From Burkholderiales bacterium (lineage in GTDB: Bacteria > Pseudomonadota > Gammaproteobacteria > Burkholderiales > UBA11063), in the NCBI GenBank assembly GCA_020697025.1, contig JAJFBO010000020.1, positions 1-10,101 on the forward strand: a stretch of 10,101 nucleotides of DNA, written 5' to 3'. The first letter of the stretch is position 1, and the number at the start of each line of letters is the position of its first letter. Below are positions 7,812-10,101 of the stretch, one piece after another. Below the pieces are notes generated by a model. The model did no database searches and was not told where the DNA came from. It saw only the letters and a list, made by a program, of their open reading frames with translations. The translations under genes were made by a program, and so were the position numbers.

Positions 7812-8628
7812 TTATCCCAATATATTTTTGCATCTGGCTTGAAAGTCAGCTTTTGTTTGTTCATTAGTAAATATATATGGGCTATTTTTTTTAATTCCAT
7901 CTAATAAAATAGCAGCAGCATCCTCTGCTGTTATGCCTCTACGATTATAAATAGAAAGTTGTCTTAAAAATGGCTGTGCTTGCTCTGAAATATGTAAGCT
8001 TGTACCTTTTTGCTCAAGATGACGCCCTGTATTTGCAATATTAGATTGTACAAAGAATGGAAAAAATATTGATGCTGCAATATTATTATATCCATAAGCA
8101 ATTAAATCCTGCTGTAATGATTCAGTAATCGTTACTACTACATGTTTAGAAATTTGATATGGGGTAAAATGTGCATTTGAGGTCAGACCTGCATGAGATG
8201 ATACATTCACGATATGGCACGGGGTATTTTGTTTCTTCATTATAGGGACAAATACTTTTATTCCATAAATAACTCCCATTAAATTTACATCTAATGTCCA
8301 TTTTAACTGATCAATTGGAATTTCCCAAATTGGGCCTAATGGCCCGCCAATACCTGCATTATTAATCAATAAATCTACCTGGTTATAAGCTTTCAATGTA
8401 GATCTAGCAAGAAGCTCCATACTTCCTAACTGTGAAACATTGGTATTAACTAAAATTATATTTGGAGTTATTTTTACGAATTTGATCTGCGGATCTTTGT
8501 AAATTTATTTCATCAATATCAGCAAGAACAATCTTCATCCCTTCATTTGCACATTTTATAGCAATCCCTAATCCAATACCACTAGCTGCTCCAGTTATAA
8601 CTGCTACTTTATTTTCAAGATTTTCCAT
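7812..8628 (-). pseudogene. SDR family NAD(P)-dependent oxidoreductase, broken by a one-base frameshift
   Basis: Two frames together form one classical short-chain dehydrogenase/reductase of about 271 aa. The first part (8446-8628) carries the nucleotide-binding motif TGAASGIG (residues 12-19) and the ADID end of beta-2, which favours NAD(H). The second part carries NNAG, the catalytic Ser in VNVSSHAG and the YQISK motif (Tyr-x-x-x-Lys), then an AT-rich C-terminus. The junction is the A5 run on the minus strand at 8471-8475: removing one A joins RK to ITPNIILVNTNVSQLGSMEL in frame. A strong ribosome binding site (AAAGGGG) precedes the ATG. All catalytic motifs are otherwise intact, so the lesion is recent, a sequencing error in the homopolymer, or less likely slippage that restores the frame. 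Substrate unknown. Confidence 0.85.
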
Positions 8629-8698
8629 TTTAAACCCCTTTAAATAAGTCCTGATAAGTTAATAATACTATAAACGCTAATTCAGGATAAGAAATTAG

Positions 8699-8740
8699 TA
8701 TAAATAAAAAAAGTCCATCAAGTATATTCTTTAATAAAAT
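8699..8740. repeat. Left arm of a long inverted repeat
   Basis: This 42-base arm is the inverted copy of 10001-10040: after allowing a two-base gap in an A tract, 37 of 40 positions agree, with the core GTCCATCAAGTATA identical. Beyond the outer edge, about 18 of the next 28 bases also match the flank of the right arm, so the homology fades outward rather than ending sharply. It lies 71 bases upstream of the broken SDR and 39 bases upstream of the transposase-like relic at 8780. It could be the end of a mobile element or one member of a dispersed intergenic repeat. Confidence 0.75.
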
Positions 8741-8779
8741 AATTGTTTACAAAAATAACAATATCAAGAAGCTATACAG

Positions 8780-8926
8780 ATGGATATAGTGGAATTATAG
8801 GTTAATATTGATGATTTTTGCAAGAAACTTACACCAAAATATCTAAAACTCTTTGCCACATTTAGGAGGGTTTACACTAAAACAAGATCCCCAGGCCTAG
8901 CTCTGGCAAAAGCTCTGGCCACCTAA
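8780..8926 (+). pseudogene. Transposase N-terminal relic, IS982-like
   Basis: Plus-strand frame starting ATG at 8780 reads MDIVEL, an in-frame TAG, then VNIDDFCKKLTPKYLKLF and further residues up to TAA at 8924-8926. The opening MDIVELxVNIDDFCK resembles the N-terminus of IS982-family transposases, which typically carry a short leader followed by an Asp-Asp-Phe-Cys segment. The TAG replaces a single residue, and the similarity stops after about 25 residues. The orientation is opposite to the other IS982-like relic at 7098-7231. Assignment rests on a short motif and is tentative. Confidence 0.45.
8899..8922 (+). repeat. 12-base tandem repeat, two copies
   Basis: AGCTCTGGC occurs at 8899-8907 and again at 8911-8919, giving a 12-base unit repeated twice with divergence in the last three bases. 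It lies inside the transposase-like relic, where it encodes LALAKALA, and is unusually GC-rich for its surroundings. Confidence 0.6.
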
Positions 8927-8935
8927 CTAGTTTAG

Positions 8936-9085
8936 CAGCAGCAACAGACAATCATTGATTACTTTATATATGGCGTTTCTAAAAATGAGCTGCATAATAT
9001 TGATAAAGCGAAGCTAAAAGCATTATAATTTTTAGATAAAAAATTATTATTTGAAACTTACTTAACAAACGCCTTAAATATTTAA
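8936..9085 (+). pseudogene. Unrecognised coding relic in frame with the upstream transposase-like relic
   Basis: After stops at 8924 and 8933, the same frame reads QQQQTIIDYFIYGVSKNELH and NIDKAKLKAL, a TAA at 9026-9028, then FLDKKLLFETYLTNALNI up to TAA at 9083-9085. Amino-acid composition looks protein-like and the frame is shared with the relic at 8780-8926, so both may derive from one decayed gene. I do not recognise the family, there is no start codon or ribosome binding site, and chance is possible. With the preceding relic and the terminator it accounts for most of the 527-base stretch 8629-9155. Confidence 0.3.
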
Positions 9086-9086
9086 T

Positions 9087-9124
9087 AAAAATTCCAAGGC
9101 TATATACTGTTATAGTATATAGCC
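9087..9124 (-). terminator. Rho-independent-type terminator of the secreted-protein gene
   Basis: Perfect 11-bp stem GGCTATATACT / AGTATATAGCC (9098-9108 with 9114-9124) and a five-base loop, 32 bases behind the stop of the gene at 9156. On the minus strand the stem is followed by TTGGAATTTTTATT, so the T5 run comes after a seven-base spacer. The stem is strong for this AT-rich region; the delayed T tract makes it an atypical terminator. Confidence 0.6.
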
Positions 9125-9155
9125 CGGTTACTTACTTAAGCTGCTTTTAATTGTT

Positions 9156-9917
9156 TTATTCGTTAACAATTTTGAACTTGCTTAATCGGCGATCCCCTAT
9201 GTTGTCAGGATTCTCGAAATATACTACGTTACAGGACCCATAATCATTACTCCTACTTGAAGCATATAACGTAAAAGTTTTTGATACTGTTGGTGGAGCA
9301 TTTATATTATTTTTACTTTGAGTCATAACTCTAATTCGCATAATAGGCTGTAATGCTTTTCCATCTTTACTGATAGTATAATCCTTTTTAAATTCTAAAT
9401 AATGTATTTCTTTATGAAGTATGTCTTGCGAGTTTAATATATCTAAAAAATCGTCTTTTTTAAGTTTCTTTCCCGTGTGAGACGTAGGAAAGTTAACAGC
9501 AAATCCCAATACTCTATTCTGGGATTCAATATCAGGTAAAACGTTATCTAACATCTTTGGTAGTTGTTCCTTATCTATTTGTAACTTATCAGATAACTTA
9601 TTATATAACATATCAGGGGTTTTTTGATAATATACCACCTTGCTAACATTTCCCCAGTTTGCTAATACTCCATATTTCATTACTTCAAATTCCTCGCTAG
9701 AAAAGTTATGATCTTCATTTATAACTGCAAAATTATAGTCTCTAAGTTCCCACTCTAAATTTGCTAGTATCATTCCTGAAGCATGTTTGGATGTTTCCGG
9801 CCACTGAATCGAAATGGTACAACTCCCTTTCTCTCCACCCCAGGCGAATCCTACACATAGGTATAAGATTAAAGATATACAAATTAAATGTGGACGTTTT
9901 AATTTATAAGTTGTCAT
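9156..9917 (-). CDS. Secreted protein of unknown function, 253 aa
   Basis: I do not recognise a family. The N-terminus is a classical Sec signal peptide: basic MTTYKLKRPH, hydrophobic core LICISLILYLCVGFA (11-25), and a likely cleavage site around AWGG (25-28). There is no lipobox. The mature part is mixed alpha/beta in character, highly charged, and has only two cysteines, Cys33 (GSC, near the new N-terminus) and Cys229 (GSCNVVYF), well placed for one disulfide joining the ends. No catalytic motif is apparent. ATG has a good AAAGGG site eight bases upstream, an extended -10 promoter and its own terminator, so it is a complete single-gene unit. It is framed by the inverted repeat arms, which may mark it as carried by a mobile element. 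Confidence 0.8.
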   Translation of the reverse strand: MTTYKLKRPHLICISLILYLCVGFAWGGEKGSCTISIQWPETSKHASGMILANLEWELRDYNFAVINEDHNFSSEEFEVMKYGVLANWGNVSKVVYYQKTPDMLYNKLSDKLQIDKEQLPKMLDNVLPDIESQNRVLGFAVNFPTSHTGKKLKKDDFLDILNSQDILHKEIHYLEFKKDYTISKDGKALQPIMRIRVMTQSKNNINAPPTVSKTFTLYASSRSNDYGSCNVVYFENPDNIGDRRLSKFKIVNE

Positions 9918-9952
9918 TAATATACCCTTTAAAAACTTAATGTATTTAGACG

Positions 9953-9961
9953 ATTATACCA
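9953..9961 (-). promoter_or_regulatory. Extended -10 promoter of the secreted-protein gene
   Basis: The minus strand reads TGGTATAAT, a perfect extended -10 element (TGnTATAAT), placing transcription start about 29 bases before the ATG. The hexamer 17 bases further up is not a good -35, as often seen with extended -10 promoters. It lies about 40 bases inside the right inverted-repeat arm. Confidence 0.6.
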
Positions 9962-10000
9962 TATAACTCTATCATAGCATAATTTAGTATATATCTTCAT

Positions 10001-10040
10001 ATTTTATCAAAGGCTATACTTGATGGACTTTTTATTTATA
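10001..10040. repeat. Right arm of the long inverted repeat
   Basis: Inverted counterpart of 8699-8740 (37 of 40 aligned positions identical; core TATACTTGATGGAC). It lies 83 bases upstream of the secreted-protein gene, on the far side of that gene's promoter. The following 61 bases to the window end contain no gene I can support; part of them still resembles the outer flank of the left arm. Confidence 0.75.
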
Positions 10041-10101
10041 ATATTTCTTTATTTCGAAATGACGTTTTAAGCAATATTTTATTAAAAAACTTGGTAAACT
10101 A

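Noticed and set aside
7805-7900. Upstream extension of the second SDR to an ATG at 7900
   Set aside because: The extension overlaps the end of the first SDR in another frame; the SDR-like sequence starts at the ATG at 7804, which has a ribosome binding site.
8705-8730. TTGATG and TATACT in the left arm as a sigma-70 promoter for the broken SDR
   Set aside because: Spacing between the hexamers is only about 13 bases, and the same arrangement in the right arm is even shorter.
9097-10020. Similarity of AAGGCTATATACT (terminator stem) to AAAGGCTATACT in the right repeat arm as a third repeat copy
   Set aside because: The match is short and needs a two-base gap; the terminator palindrome explains the sequence by itself.

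Overview
The window is AT-rich throughout (coding and non-coding) and every intact gene lies on the minus strand. Gene content (a DUF1328 small membrane protein, a MetI-type permease, an HAE1-type RND pump and an ArnT/PMT-type glycosyltransferase) fits a low-GC Gram-negative bacterium, most likely a gammaproteobacterium. The cluster of decaying genes and insertion-sequence remnants suggests a host-associated or genome-reducing lineage. I cannot name the genus from the sequence.

Reading the minus strand from right to left, there are three zones. (1) 9156-9917 is a gene for a secreted protein of unknown function with a clear extended -10 promoter and its own hairpin terminator. It lies between two arms (8699-8740 and 10001-10040) of a near-perfect inverted repeat. 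Between the left arm and the gene are remnants of a plus-strand transposase-like ORF. (2) 7098-8628 is a decay zone: a short-chain dehydrogenase/reductase (SDR) broken by one extra base in an A run, a second SDR truncated and frameshifted directly behind it, a small unrecognised 94-codon gene, and a minus-strand relic of an IS982-like transposase. (3) 402-6970 is a compact four-gene operon: ArnT-like glycosyltransferase, RND transporter, periplasmic adaptor, MetI-like permease, with gaps of 3, 2 and 27 bases. A separate DUF1328 gene follows at 62-226 with its own promoter and a perfect palindrome in its leader.

The operon is an envelope-function cluster: an inner-membrane glycosyltransferase acting from a polyprenyl-phosphate donor, a two-component inner-membrane/periplasmic efflux unit (no outer-membrane TolC partner is in the window), and the permease half of a methionine ABC importer with neither its ATPase (MetN) nor its binding protein (MetQ) beside it. 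The adaptor is behind the pump rather than in front, and appears to start at TTG.

No CRISPR array, tRNA or rRNA was seen. I found no convincing wholly new system. The best leads are the inverted repeat framing the secreted-protein gene, the orphan metI in an efflux operon, and the glycosyltransferase with an apparently altered first periplasmic loop.
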